Shown: in pieces, positions 42,756 through 52,054 of the stretch
Layout: each line of letters opens with the position of its first letter
Position numbering within the stretch: position 1 is the first letter of the stretch
Origin: Aldehydirespirator sp965203635
GTDB lineage: Bacteria > Actinomycetota > Acidimicrobiia > Acidimicrobiales > Aldehydirespiratoraceae
Assembly: GCA_965203635.1 (NCBI GenBank)
Contig: OZ241903.1
Coordinates: 1 to 64,000 of the forward strand
Direction: 5' to 3'
DNA: 64,000 bases
Notes under the pieces: model-generated
The model's input: the letters and a program-made list of their open reading frames with translations, nothing else
What the model was told of the DNA's origin: nothing
The model's database searches: none
Made by a program: the position numbers and the translations under genes

Positions 42756-43642
42756 CCGGCGAGCTTCACCAGGTACTCGTCCTCGGCTTCACGCATCTCT
42801 GATCGCCGGCGATTCTCGGCCTGACCCTCGGGGCAGCGTTCGACGTACGGGCAGTAGCCGCACAGCGGTCCTGGCCGGGCCGAGAAGTCATCGGCGTGGC
42901 ACGCGTCCCCGATCGCGTTCCATGTCGATGTCAGTTGCTCCACGGCCCCCTCGATCTCAACGGGGGTCACCGCTGTGGCCACGATCTTCTGGCCCAGGTA
43001 CAGCAGCTGCGCCCTCACCGGCCGCTCGCCCGTCTCAGCCGCGACCGCGGCCGCATAGAGCAGCACCTGCTGGAGTCGACTGGGCGCGTACCGCGGTGTG
43101 GGCGCCCGGCCCGACTTGTAGTCGCTGATCACGAGGCCCTCCGGCTCCGATTCGACTCGGTCCACGACGCCCCGGAAGGGCACTCGGTCCAGCGTCACCG
43201 ACAGTTGCTGCTCGGTGGCTTGCACTTCCACACCGGACGGGTCCTCGAGCGCCCACAGCCCCTCGATCGCCCGCCAAGCCTTCCAGCGGAACTCCAGCGC
43301 CTGCTCGTCGTCGAGCTTCAGGTCGCGGTAGTCGTCGCTACCCGACATCTCTGGCCAGGATGCCCGGGCAATCCGGCGAGCGTCGTCCTTGGTCCGCCGG
43401 CCCGGATGCCGCTGCATGAGGTGCTCGAGCACTCGATGGGCGAACGTGCCGACCAGAGCGCCCTCGCCCGGGGGATCGGGCAGACGGTCCACATAGCGGA
43501 ATCGCCAGCGGCGGGGGCACTGCTCGAACGTCGCCGCCCCCGACGGTGAGAGCCTCTCGGGCGGGCTCGGGCGACCGTCCTCTCCGACCGCTCCGACGCC
43601 GGCCGGGTCGAGCATGTCGGCCGGATCGAACTCGAGCTGCAT
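42752..43642 (-). CDS. RecB-family PD-(D/E)XK nuclease with Fe-S cysteines
   Basis: 296 residues. LSPSGAATFEQCPRRWRFRYVDRL start, GTFAHRVLEHL (His), GVVDRVE (Asp), VISDYKSGRA (E/D-x-K) and QQVLLYAAA (Gln/Tyr). A C-terminal C-x-x-C-x5-C in LCGYCPYVERCPEG, with the early Cys near residue 42, should hold a 4Fe-4S cluster as in AddB and Cas4. A stand-alone DNA exonuclease of repair type, common in actinobacteria. Confidence 0.85.
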   Translation of the reverse strand: MQLEFDPADMLDPAGVGAVGEDGRPSPPERLSPSGAATFEQCPRRWRFRYVDRLPDPPGEGALVGTFAHRVLEHLMQRHPGRRTKDDARRIARASWPEMSGSDDYRDLKLDDEQALEFRWKAWRAIEGLWALEDPSGVEVQATEQQLSVTLDRVPFRGVVDRVESEPEGLVISDYKSGRAPTPRYAPSRLQQVLLYAAAVAAETGERPVRAQLLYLGQKIVATAVTPVEIEGAVEQLTSTWNAIGDACHADDFSARPGPLCGYCPYVERCPEGQAENRRRSEMREAEDEYLVKLAG

Positions 43643-43711
43643 GCCGCCGTTCTAGTTCATGGGTGAGACAGCGGCACGGATGCGCAAGCCGCCGACCCGA
43701 GCGGGCGTGCG

Positions 43712-45943
43712 CTAGATGTCGAGGGTCGCCTCGTCCACCAGGGAGGAGTTCTCGACCAGGTAGTCGCGGCGCACCGCCACGTCGCTGCCCATCAGGACAT
43801 CGAACATCTCCGCCGCGGCGTCGGCCTGCTGGGCGTCGGCCATGGTGAGGCGACGCAGGGTGCGGGTCGCGGGATCGAGCGCACAGTGCCGGAGTTCGTC
43901 GGTGTTCATCTCCCCCAATCCCTTGAAGCGCTGCCATTTCAAGTTCTCAGGCCTGCGCTTGCCCCGGCAGAGCTCGCCGGTGATGCGGTCTCGCTCCTCG
44001 TCCGAATAGGCCCGGTAGGTCCGGTCCCCGACCCTCGCGGTGTACAGCGGCGGCTGGGCCGAGAAGACACGGCCCTGAACAAGCATCTCTCGCATGTACC
44101 CGTGGATGAGGGTCAGCAGCAGGCAGCGGATATGGCTGCCGTCGACATCGGCGTCGCACAGGATGACGATCCGGCCGTAGCGAGCGGCCTCGATGTCGAA
44201 GGCGTCGCCCGCGCCTGCGCCCATGGCGGTGAAGATCGCCTGCGCCTCGGCGTTGTCGAGCACCTGCTTGGGGCTTGCCTTGGCTGCGTTCACGATCTTG
44301 CCCCGCAGCGGAAGGATGGCCATGAACTCCGAATCGCGGCCCCGCTTGGCCGGGCCCGCCGCCGAGTCGCCCTCCACCAGGATCAGTTCGGCCCCGTCGC
44401 CGTGGACCCGGCAGTCGGCCAGCTTGTCCGGCATGCCGGTCGAGCCGAGACTGGCCGCCTTGCGCTTGGTGTCGAGCATCTGCTTGGAGGCGACGCGGTT
44501 CACCACTGCAGCAGCCACCTTGTCGCCGATGGCCTTCACCTGCGAGCGAGGACCGCCACCCGGCTCGAACCACTCCTTGAGCTGCTCGTAGGTGATTCGG
44601 GCCACGATGCCCTCAACCGCGGGAGTGCCCAGCTCCTGCTTGGTCTGGCCCCGGAACTGCGGCTCGGAGAACTTCACCTTGACCGCCGCGATGAGACCCT
44701 CACGCACATCGTCCTTGGTCGCATTGGTCTTGGCCGCGCTGCTCTTGCCGTTCCTGGTGCCCGCCCCACTGCTGTCACGGGCCAGCCTTGCCAGCTTGCG
44801 ATTGTCCTTGAGCAGCACGCCGTTGACCACCCGCGTCAGCGCCTTGTCGAACCCGGCGAGGTGCGTGCCGCCGGAACTGGTGGGGATCGTGTTCACGAAC
44901 GACTCGACATCGCTGTCGTATCCCGACATCCAGCGGAGCGCGATGTCGACGGTGCACTCTCTCTCGACCTCGGTGATCTTGCCGTCGACGGGCACCTTCT
45001 CCGTGAAGCGCTCGATGCCGTTGATCGCGATGACGCCGCTGACGGTATCCCCGCCAGATCGTTCCGAACGCTCCTTGATCAGGTCGGCGAGGCCACCCCT
45101 GCTCACGAATTCGAAGGGCTCGCCGCTCTCACCGGACCGGTTGTCGGTAACCGTCATCCTCAAGCCAGGCACCAGGTAGCACATCTGCTTGACCCGGCTG
45201 CGCACCTCGTCGGCGTCGATGCGTGCGTCCGGATGGAAGAGGGCCCTGTCCGGCCAGAACTTCACCTTCGTGCCGGTTGCCTTGGTTCGCCGCGTCGAGG
45301 GACGGACGTCGCTACCGGGGTCGAACTTGTTTCCGACGAAGTGGCCCGGCTCCTGATCCTTGAAGCTCAACTCGTTGACATACCCGTCTCGACGCACCTC
45401 GACATCGAGTCGGGTGGACAGGGCGTTCACGACCGACGCCCCCACGCCGTGCAGCCCGCCGGAGGCCTTGTAGGCGCCCTCGCCGAACTTGCCGCCCGCG
45501 TGAAGCTCGGTGAACACCACCTCCAGGGCCGACACGTCGCGGTCGGGGTGCTTGTCGACGGGAATGCCCCGACCCTTGTCCGACACCTCGATCGACCCGT
45601 CGCGGCGCAGCGTGACATCCACCTTCTTGCCGAAGCCCGCCGCGGCCTCATCGACAGCGTTGTCGACGATCTCCCAGACGAGATGCATGAGGCCCTCGGA
45701 CCCGTTGCCGCCGATGTACATGGCCGGGCGCTTGCGAACAGCTTCCAGACCCTCGAGCGTCTCTATGGAGTCGGCGTCATATGTGTCCGTAGAGCGGGTC
45801 GACGCCCCGTTGGACCCATTGCCGGCACGGCCAGCAGCTTCTGGCTCGACCGGAGACTCCATCTCGATTCCCGGCAACAGTGGTACCTCGACCGCACCCG
45901 AACTTCTCGTCGACTGGGTTGACCCGGCCACCGGAATCACCAC
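43712..45943 (-). CDS. parE: Type IIA DNA topoisomerase subunit B (ParE/GyrB-like)
   Basis: 743 residues. GHKL ATPase (EIVDNAVDEAAAG, DKGRGIPVD, GGLHGVGASVVNAL), transducer, and TOPRIM (LILVEGDSAAGPAKRGRD, LPLRGKIVN, DADVDGSHIRCLLLTL). About 55 low-complexity residues precede the conserved YDADSIETLEGLEAVRKRP. GTG 45943 overlaps the subunit A stop by 7 nt. Pairing with a ParC-like subunit, away from any dnaN-recF context, argues for topoisomerase IV, but gyrase is not excluded by sequence alone. Confidence 0.85.
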   Translation of the reverse strand: MVIPVAGSTQSTRSSGAVEVPLLPGIEMESPVEPEAAGRAGNGSNGASTRSTDTYDADSIETLEGLEAVRKRPAMYIGGNGSEGLMHLVWEIVDNAVDEAAAGFGKKVDVTLRRDGSIEVSDKGRGIPVDKHPDRDVSALEVVFTELHAGGKFGEGAYKASGGLHGVGASVVNALSTRLDVEVRRDGYVNELSFKDQEPGHFVGNKFDPGSDVRPSTRRTKATGTKVKFWPDRALFHPDARIDADEVRSRVKQMCYLVPGLRMTVTDNRSGESGEPFEFVSRGGLADLIKERSERSGGDTVSGVIAINGIERFTEKVPVDGKITEVERECTVDIALRWMSGYDSDVESFVNTIPTSSGGTHLAGFDKALTRVVNGVLLKDNRKLARLARDSSGAGTRNGKSSAAKTNATKDDVREGLIAAVKVKFSEPQFRGQTKQELGTPAVEGIVARITYEQLKEWFEPGGGPRSQVKAIGDKVAAAVVNRVASKQMLDTKRKAASLGSTGMPDKLADCRVHGDGAELILVEGDSAAGPAKRGRDSEFMAILPLRGKIVNAAKASPKQVLDNAEAQAIFTAMGAGAGDAFDIEAARYGRIVILCDADVDGSHIRCLLLTLIHGYMREMLVQGRVFSAQPPLYTARVGDRTYRAYSDEERDRITGELCRGKRRPENLKWQRFKGLGEMNTDELRHCALDPATRTLRRLTMADAQQADAAAEMFDVLMGSDVAVRRDYLVENSSLVDEATLDI

Positions 45944-48522
45944 CTTCCCGGCGCCAGCACATGGATGCGGCGCTCGAGGCGCTGGGGTGAGCGATAGCGG
46001 GCCGTGGGCTCGATCCGTACCGGTACAGGGTGGGGGTCGATCTTGCGGGGATTGTCGTCTTGACCCATCAAGGCCAGCATGCCGTCGGCGGCCCCTACTG
46101 CCGCGGCGACCACGGACTCCCCGGGCTGAAGCTTCACAACGAGCACGCCCTGGCCTCCCCTGCCCTGCGTCGGCAGCTCCGAGCAGTACGTGGCCTTGAC
46201 ACCGCTCCCGGAACCCGTCGTGCTCGTTGCTACCGTCAGCACCGGGTCGCCGATCACGGCTCCCGCGCCCACCAGCACCGAGCCGTCGCGCAGCTTGATA
46301 CCGGCCATGCCCGCCGCGGCGCGCCGCTGCACCCGAACCGACGAGGCTGCCATGCGCAGCGCTCTCCCGTCATCGGCCGCCAGCACAAGGTCCACGTCGT
46401 CGGGGGCGGTGAAGGCGCAGGCCAGCCTGTCTCCGGCACCCAGCGAGACCAGTGACGCCCCCGGAGCCACGCCGAGCACCTCGTCGGCCTCGATCCGCTT
46501 GATACCGCCGCTTGCCGTCACCATGACAAGCCGGTCGCTGCCTGCTGCGACGAGGGCCAGGACTTGCTCGCCGGCGTCCAGATCGAGGACGGATGAGACG
46601 TCCGCGCCGCGGACGCGGTTGTTCGCCTCCGGGATCTCCGCGCCGCGCGCGCTGAGCGCACGCCCCGCGCTGGTCACCACGACCACGGGAGTTCCGGTAG
46701 AGGCCACGACCCTGGCCGCGATCAGATCGTGGCGTCCGGGTGATGCCCGCCGATCTCCCTTCAGGGATGCCCGCCCGATATGGCCGCTGGTGGACACGGT
46801 CACCACGCACGGCAGATCAGGCCCGAGATCGGCTGGGTCTGGTGCGGCCGCCGAGGCATCCCCGTCGCCCGAGTGTCCGGCCAGCTCGCGTTCGGCGACC
46901 TCGGCTGTGACCATCCGGCTGCGCCGCGGCCGGCCGTGGTCGTCGACGATCCGCCGCAACTCCTTGCGCACGATGGCCCGTTGCCTGCGGTTGCTGGCGA
47001 GTATCTCCTTGAAGTCACTGATGTCGGCTCTGAGGCCTTCGGCCTCCGCATCCAGTCTCTCGCGCTCCAGGGCTGTGAGCCGCCGGAGCGCCATGTCGAG
47101 GATGTGGTTTGCCTGTACTTCGGTCAGGCCGAACCGGGCCATGAGCCCCGCCCTTGCCTCCGTGGCGTCCCTGGAGCCGCGGATCAGGGCCACGACCTCG
47201 TCGATGTTGTCGAGGGCGGCGATCAGGCCGTCCACGATGTGCAGACGCTCGCTGGCCCGCCGCAGGCGGTGGCGGGTACGGCGCACCACGACTTGGAGAC
47301 GGTGCGCTACGTAGTGCTCGCAGAGCTCCCGAAGCCCGACTGTGGTGGGGACACCGTCGACCAGCACCACGTTGTTGACGTTCAGACTCTCCTCCAGGGG
47401 AGTGTGCCGGTACAGCTCCCCCAGGACCGTCGCCGGGTCCGAGCCCGGCTTCAGATCGATCTGCAGCCGCAGCCCGTCCATGTCGCTCAGGTCGGCGATG
47501 CCGGAAACCCCGGTGAGCCTTCCAGCTCCCACCAACTCCGTGATGCGCGACACCACCCGCTCCGGTCCTACGAGGTGGGGCAGCTCGGTGACGATGACCG
47601 CCTGGCGGCGGCGGGTGATGGACTCGATGCTGGCCCGTGCCCGCACCCTCACCGCTCCTCGTCCACAGTCGTAGGCGGCTCGAAGGCCGTCGTCGGCCAC
47701 CACGATCCCGCCGCCGGGGAAGTCGGGTCCCGGAACCACGTCCATGAGCTCGTCGGTCGTCGGCCGCGACCGGCGCTTGCGACCCTGCGTGCTGCCTGCC
47801 CGGGCCGGCTTGGATTCTGCTGCGGCTTCGCCTGGCTGCTTGCTCATCACCAACTCGATGGCCTCGCCGACCTCGGCCAGGTTGTGGGGCACCATGTTGG
47901 TGGCCATGCCCACCGCGATGCCGGCGGTGCCGTTCACGATCAGGTTGGGCAGCGCGGCGGGGAGGACGACCGGTTCGGTGTCCTCGCCGTCGTAGGTGGG
48001 GCGGAAGTCGACGGTGTCCTCGTCGAGTTCCCCGACCATGTCCATGGCCGCATCGCTGAGGCGGCATTCGGTGTACCGGGCCGCGGCCGGCGGGTCGTCG
48101 AGACTGCCGAAGTTGCCCTGCGGGTCCACCAGCGCCACCATGCGGCTGAAGTCCTGGCCCATCCGGACGAGGGTGTCGTATATGGCGGCGTCGCCGTGGG
48201 GGTGGTAGCGGCCCATCGTGTCGCCCACGACGCGAGCCGACTTGCGGTACGGAGTGCCCGGGCGCAGGCCCATCTGCAGCATCGACCACAGGACGCGGCG
48301 CTGCACCGGCTTCAGGCCGTCTCGCACATCGGGGATGGCCCGGGAGGTGATGACCGACAGGGCGTAGGCGAGGAACGAGTCGCTCATCTCCTCGGCCACC
48401 GGCACGTCGTCCACCTGCCGAGCCGGGACGGGATCGAGGGTCGCGGTAGTCAGTTGCTGTTGTGGTGGTGACACAGTCGTCTCCAGGCTCTGATTCTTCT
48501 CGCGGCTTCGGGTGCTCCGCAT
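45937..48522 (-). CDS. parC: Type IIA DNA topoisomerase subunit A (ParC/GyrA-like)
   Basis: 861 residues from ATG 48522. GTG 48474, with GGAG six nt before it, would give 845 and is an equally good start. MSDSFLAYALSVITSRAIPDVRDGLKPVQRRVL, the QRDR PHGDAAIYDTLVRM, and catalytic Tyr in AAARYTE. The C-terminal beta-pinwheel holds QGRGGQG in place of the gyrase box QRRGGKG, so DNA wrapping may be weak and topoisomerase IV is more likely. Alanine at the E. coli GyrA Ser83 position is natural in mycobacterial GyrA too. Confidence 0.86.
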   Translation of the reverse strand: MRSTRSREKNQSLETTVSPPQQQLTTATLDPVPARQVDDVPVAEEMSDSFLAYALSVITSRAIPDVRDGLKPVQRRVLWSMLQMGLRPGTPYRKSARVVGDTMGRYHPHGDAAIYDTLVRMGQDFSRMVALVDPQGNFGSLDDPPAAARYTECRLSDAAMDMVGELDEDTVDFRPTYDGEDTEPVVLPAALPNLIVNGTAGIAVGMATNMVPHNLAEVGEAIELVMSKQPGEAAAESKPARAGSTQGRKRRSRPTTDELMDVVPGPDFPGGGIVVADDGLRAAYDCGRGAVRVRARASIESITRRRQAVIVTELPHLVGPERVVSRITELVGAGRLTGVSGIADLSDMDGLRLQIDLKPGSDPATVLGELYRHTPLEESLNVNNVVLVDGVPTTVGLRELCEHYVAHRLQVVVRRTRHRLRRASERLHIVDGLIAALDNIDEVVALIRGSRDATEARAGLMARFGLTEVQANHILDMALRRLTALERERLDAEAEGLRADISDFKEILASNRRQRAIVRKELRRIVDDHGRPRRSRMVTAEVAERELAGHSGDGDASAAAPDPADLGPDLPCVVTVSTSGHIGRASLKGDRRASPGRHDLIAARVVASTGTPVVVVTSAGRALSARGAEIPEANNRVRGADVSSVLDLDAGEQVLALVAAGSDRLVMVTASGGIKRIEADEVLGVAPGASLVSLGAGDRLACAFTAPDDVDLVLAADDGRALRMAASSVRVQRRAAAGMAGIKLRDGSVLVGAGAVIGDPVLTVATSTTGSGSGVKATYCSELPTQGRGGQGVLVVKLQPGESVVAAAVGAADGMLALMGQDDNPRKIDPHPVPVRIEPTARYRSPQRLERRIHVLAPGRW

Positions 48523-48724
48523 GCCGCCGTGGGCCTTGCCCGCCGGGGATTCAGATGCGGCTCACCGATGTGATCGAAGGTAGCGGCTGAGACTCGAAGG
48601 TTCGGTGACCCCGCAGAGCCGTTGGCAAAGGCGGGACTTCGACTCGAGCGGGTTGAGCGACGATGGTCGCCGCCAGTTGAGACGAGCCGGTCGCCGCCCT
48701 CGTCAAACCGCACGGCCGCTGCCC

Positions 48725-50179
48725 TCACCCGGCACCGGGCGGGTCGCGCCCTGCGACACCGGCCCCAACTGCGACCTCGTCGGCCTTCCGCACCCGAGCC
48801 TGCTCGTGGCCGGCGCGGCCATTCAGCCTGTCTGGCGGCTCAGCAGCAGCGTGGTCCGCTCCCCTGCCGCCGGGATTAGGGCTTCGGAGAGCCGTAGTCC
48901 AAGCGATGACGCCATGGGCGTCGACGTCTCGCACGACACGCCGGTTGGTCCGATGCAGCCACAGGTGACAGCTGTTGCATAGCGCCGCGAGGTTCTCGAT
49001 GTCCGTCGGGCCTTCGTCGGCGCAGTGTTCGTCAATGTGATGGAGCCTGCATCGGTGCATCGGGGCCCGGCACAGCACGCAGCCCCGGTCCCGTAGCGCG
49101 ACCGCCACATACTGGGCACTGTTGGCAAGCCGCTCCATGCGACCCAGCCACAGCGGTTGGCCGTCCCCGCCGAATATGGCGCCAACGAGCCGGACATCGG
49201 GCGAGATGCTGTCGAGGACCGTCGGGGGCACCGGACCGACTCCGATGATCTCGCATGACCCGTCGGGGTCGGTGCCGTCCACCACGCCCGCGGTTACGGC
49301 GATGATCCGCCCCGGCGGCAGGCGCCGCGAACCCCGCGGGCCGTCGTCAACCGCGAGAGGCTCGTGAGTCATAGCGTCCAGCCCGGTGCATAGCTCGAAG
49401 ATGGCGTCCATCGTCCGCTGACCGTTGTTGCGCACTGCGTCGGGAGTCCCGTCCCGGCCACCGTCCTTGCGCCACAGGTAGTCCTTGCGCTCGTCCACCG
49501 CCTGCTCCAACACACCGAAGCTGACCGGGTCCATCTCACCGTGGAGCACACCCATGCCGTCACCGCCGACGAACAGGTCGGCCTTCCGGCTGTTGCGCTG
49601 ACCCTTGAGCAGGTCGCCTCCCGCCGACGGGTCATGGCGCTGGGCGAACCGCCGAGCCACCCGGCTGAACGACCCAGCATCCCGTGTGGAGGCCTGGTAC
49701 AGCAGTTCGTCCGAGCCGTCCACAAGCGCAGCGCCGCACTGCCTGGCCGCCGAACCCAGGGCGAACACGCTCTCAAGCGTCAACTCCCCCGAATCCACCA
49801 TCCGCCCGACGTTGGGCATCTCCTCGACCTGCCTAGCCGCCTCAGTCACTCGCTTGGCCGCCCGGCCCGACAGCTTCGCCCCGGCCACCAGCGCCTCTCG
49901 CGCCGAACCTGCCCTCAGATTCTCCAACCCACTCGCAGCCCTCAGCGTCAGAGCATCAGCCAGAGCCGTCACCCGGCCGACGCCAGCGACCACCCGGCAC
50001 AGCTCGTCTTCGTCCAATCCCTCCAATGTGACTGACCGCAAGGCCTCGCATACCGCCTCGAGCAGGACCCGCACCGAAGGTCCCCGGTCCACCTCGCTGC
50101 CATTCGAGCAACCAACCTCCCCCACCGCCAACCCGCCACCGGACTCGCCCCAGCCGTTCAGAACACCTGTTCGTTCCAT
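48725..50179 (-). CDS. DUF222-HNH endonuclease-like protein
   Basis: 484 residues from ATG 50179, seven nt after a TAGAGT box. DUF222 helical region (about 40-330) then an HNH nuclease with CVLCRAPMHRCRLHHIDEH, NLAALCNSCHLWLH and zinc-binding cysteines. The family is highly repeated in actinobacterial genomes and is often carried as selfish DNA; function is unproven. The last 55 residues are Arg/Gly-rich and unstructured. No island or repeat flanks it here. Confidence 0.83.
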   Translation of the reverse strand: MERTGVLNGWGESGGGLAVGEVGCSNGSEVDRGPSVRVLLEAVCEALRSVTLEGLDEDELCRVVAGVGRVTALADALTLRAASGLENLRAGSAREALVAGAKLSGRAAKRVTEAARQVEEMPNVGRMVDSGELTLESVFALGSAARQCGAALVDGSDELLYQASTRDAGSFSRVARRFAQRHDPSAGGDLLKGQRNSRKADLFVGGDGMGVLHGEMDPVSFGVLEQAVDERKDYLWRKDGGRDGTPDAVRNNGQRTMDAIFELCTGLDAMTHEPLAVDDGPRGSRRLPPGRIIAVTAGVVDGTDPDGSCEIIGVGPVPPTVLDSISPDVRLVGAIFGGDGQPLWLGRMERLANSAQYVAVALRDRGCVLCRAPMHRCRLHHIDEHCADEGPTDIENLAALCNSCHLWLHRTNRRVVRDVDAHGVIAWTTALRSPNPGGRGADHAAAEPPDRLNGRAGHEQARVRKADEVAVGAGVAGRDPPGAG

Positions 50180-50186
50180 GGCTGCC

Positions 50187-50214
50187 ACTCTACCCACTCC
50201 CTATGACAACACAA
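50187..50214 (-). promoter_or_regulatory. Leaderless promoter with -35 (DUF222-HNH gene)
   Basis: TTGTGT (50209-50214), 16-nt spacer, TAGAGT (50187-50192), then seven nt to ATG 50179. The region is AT-rich compared with the window. It is the clearest two-box promoter seen here. Confidence 0.65.
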
Positions 50215-50298
50215 CCTAAAAGATCACAGAAATATCTATAAATCAGCGATCCGCCCTGTGCGATCCTGGGCACGCATCCCGAAGCTGAGGCACACCCG

Positions 50299-50304
50299 TA
50301 TCGT
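50299..50304 (+). promoter_or_regulatory. TANNNT -10 box (SnoaL-like gene)
   Basis: TATCGT, seven nt before ATG 50312; it fixes the start inside a longer frame. Confidence 0.5.
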
Positions 50305-50311
50305 TGGGGCC

Positions 50312-50767
50312 ATGGATGTGCAGACCCTTGTCGACCGGGCCGAGATCACCGACCTGCTGACCCGCTACGCCCGAGCGGTCGACCGGAAGGACTGGGACCT
50401 CTACCGCAGCGTCTTCACCCCCGACGCCCACATCGACTACACCCAGGTCGGCGGCATCGCCGGCGACCTCGACACCGTCGTCGGCTTCCTCTCGCAGGTC
50501 ATGCCGATGTTCGAGACCATGCAGCATCTGGTCTCCAACATCGACATCGCCATCGACGGCGACGAGGCCAAGGTTGTGGCCATGGTCTACAACCCGCTGA
50601 AGCTGCCCGACAGCCCGATGTGGGCCACCGGCGGCTGGTACCACCACGAACTGGTGCGCACCTCGGAGGGCTGGCGGAGCCGGTCACTGGTCGAGGAAGC
50701 CAGCTGGTTCGACGGCGTCCCGGCACCCGACACGCCCGCCAGTGCCGACTCGGCCGACCAAGGCTGA
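50312..50767 (+). CDS. SnoaL-like (NTF2-fold) protein
   Basis: 151 residues. AEITDLLTRYARAVDRKDWDLYRSVFTPDAHIDYT and QHLVSNIDIAIDGDEA are typical of SnoaL_4 domain proteins, which bind small aromatic or polyketide/steroid-like ligands and in some cases isomerise or hydrate them. The pocket Asp/His residues (D in RKDWD, H in DAHID) are kept. Adjacent to a CoA-transferase, so a role in lipid or aromatic catabolism is plausible. Confidence 0.8.
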   Translation: MDVQTLVDRAEITDLLTRYARAVDRKDWDLYRSVFTPDAHIDYTQVGGIAGDLDTVVGFLSQVMPMFETMQHLVSNIDIAIDGDEAKVVAMVYNPLKLPDSPMWATGGWYHHELVRTSEGWRSRSLVEEASWFDGVPAPDTPASADSADQG

Positions 50768-50806
50768 ACCCCGGCCGGCCACCCCTGAGCGAGGATCGAG
50801 AGACCA

Positions 50807-51997
50807 GTGCCCGGACCCCTCGACGGCATTCGCATCGTGGAGATGTGCGTGGCCGTCACCGGTCCCCTGGCGGTGGGCCTTCTCGTCGACCAGGGCGCCG
50901 AGGCCATCAAGGTGGAGGAGCCCGGCTTCGGGGATCAGGGCCGCTATGTGGGCGTGGCGTCGGGCGGTATCTCGGCGCTGTTCCAGATGTGCAACCGGGG
51001 CAAGCGTTCGATAGCGGTGGACTGCACCCACCCGCAGGGTCGCGCCATCGTGCTCGACCTCGCCGCCGACGCCGACGTGTTCATGCAGAACATGCGCCCG
51101 GGGGTGGTCGAGCGGCTCGGTCTGGGCTACGGCGACGTCTCGGCCCGCAACCCCGACATCGTCTACGCCTCGCTCTCGGGGTTCGGCCCCGACGGCCCCT
51201 ACGCCCACAGGAGGGTGTACGACTCGGTGATCCAGGCCCAGTCGGGGCTGGTCGGCAACCAGACGGGCATCAACGACGAATCCCCCCGGTTCCTTCGCCA
51301 GGCCGCGGCCGACAAGGTCACCGCCTACACCGCCGCCCAAGCCATCACCGCCGCGCTCCTCGCCCGCGAGCGAGGCGCAAGCGGCCAGCACGTCGAGCTG
51401 GCGATGCTGGACGCCTCGGTGGCCTTCCTGTTCGCCGACTCGGCCGCTCACGAGGTCGCGCTGGACAACGACCAGCGTCACCTTGCCCAGTCGTTCTCGG
51501 CCCACCAGCGGGCCATCGCCCTCGCCGACGGGCATGTGGTCGTGGCCGCGGTGACCGACGACGAGTTCCACGGCATGGCCAAGGCGTTCGGCGTGGACTC
51601 GAGCGACCCCCGCGTGGCCACCATGCGCGACCGGCAGCGCCACAAGGAGCACGCCAGCAAGGTGTTCCGGGCGGTCCACGCCACCGCGGCCGCCATGACT
51701 GTTGCCGAGGCGGAGCAAGCACTGGACCGCCACGAGGTTCCGTTCGGGATCGTGCTCGGCGTGGAGGACGTCGCCGCCGAGGCGCAGGCTGTTCACAACC
51801 AGCTGTTCGAAGAGCACGACCACCCGGTGATGGGCCGAGTCCGCCAGCCCCGGCCCGCCGCCCGCTTCTCCGCCACTCCGACCGAGTTGCGCCAGCCGTC
51901 GTCTCCGACCCACGGCCAGCACACCGACGAGGTGCTGAAAGAACTGGGCCTGACAGACAGCATCGACCGGCTCCGAGCCGACGGCGTGATCAGGTGA
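50807..51997 (+). CDS. CaiB/BaiF family (class III) CoA-transferase
   Basis: 396 residues, GTG start. GIRIVEMCVAVTGPLAVGLLVDQGAEAIKVEEP, NRGKRSIAVDCTHPQGR, DVFMQNMRPGVVERLGLGY and YASLSGFGPDGPYA are diagnostic. The catalytic Asp expected near residue 165-170 may be in QTGINDESP, although the pattern is not classical. It moves CoA between carboxylic acids; the acid is unknown. Confidence 0.86.
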   Translation: MPGPLDGIRIVEMCVAVTGPLAVGLLVDQGAEAIKVEEPGFGDQGRYVGVASGGISALFQMCNRGKRSIAVDCTHPQGRAIVLDLAADADVFMQNMRPGVVERLGLGYGDVSARNPDIVYASLSGFGPDGPYAHRRVYDSVIQAQSGLVGNQTGINDESPRFLRQAAADKVTAYTAAQAITAALLARERGASGQHVELAMLDASVAFLFADSAAHEVALDNDQRHLAQSFSAHQRAIALADGHVVVAAVTDDEFHGMAKAFGVDSSDPRVATMRDRQRHKEHASKVFRAVHATAAAMTVAEAEQALDRHEVPFGIVLGVEDVAAEAQAVHNQLFEEHDHPVMGRVRQPRPAARFSATPTELRQPSSPTHGQHTDEVLKELGLTDSIDRLRADGVIR

Positions 51998-52054
51998 GCA
52001 GCCCCCAGGCGGACTCGACCGGCGCCCGCGCCCAGGAGGCGTGATCAGGTGAGC
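51983..52054 (+). repeat. 17-bp direct repeat at the CoA-transferase/NUDIX junction
   Basis: GGCGTGATCAGGTGAGC occurs at 51983-51999 (over the CoA-transferase stop) and 52038-52054 (over the NUDIX GTG start), 55 bp apart. Probably a local duplication. Confidence 0.8.

Noticed and set aside
43886..45922. 678-codon plus-strand frame opposite parE
   Set aside because: Mirror of a highly conserved GC-rich gene, no domain seen.
51983..52054. Attachment site
   Set aside because: The 17-bp repeat is only 55 bp apart with no element between the copies.
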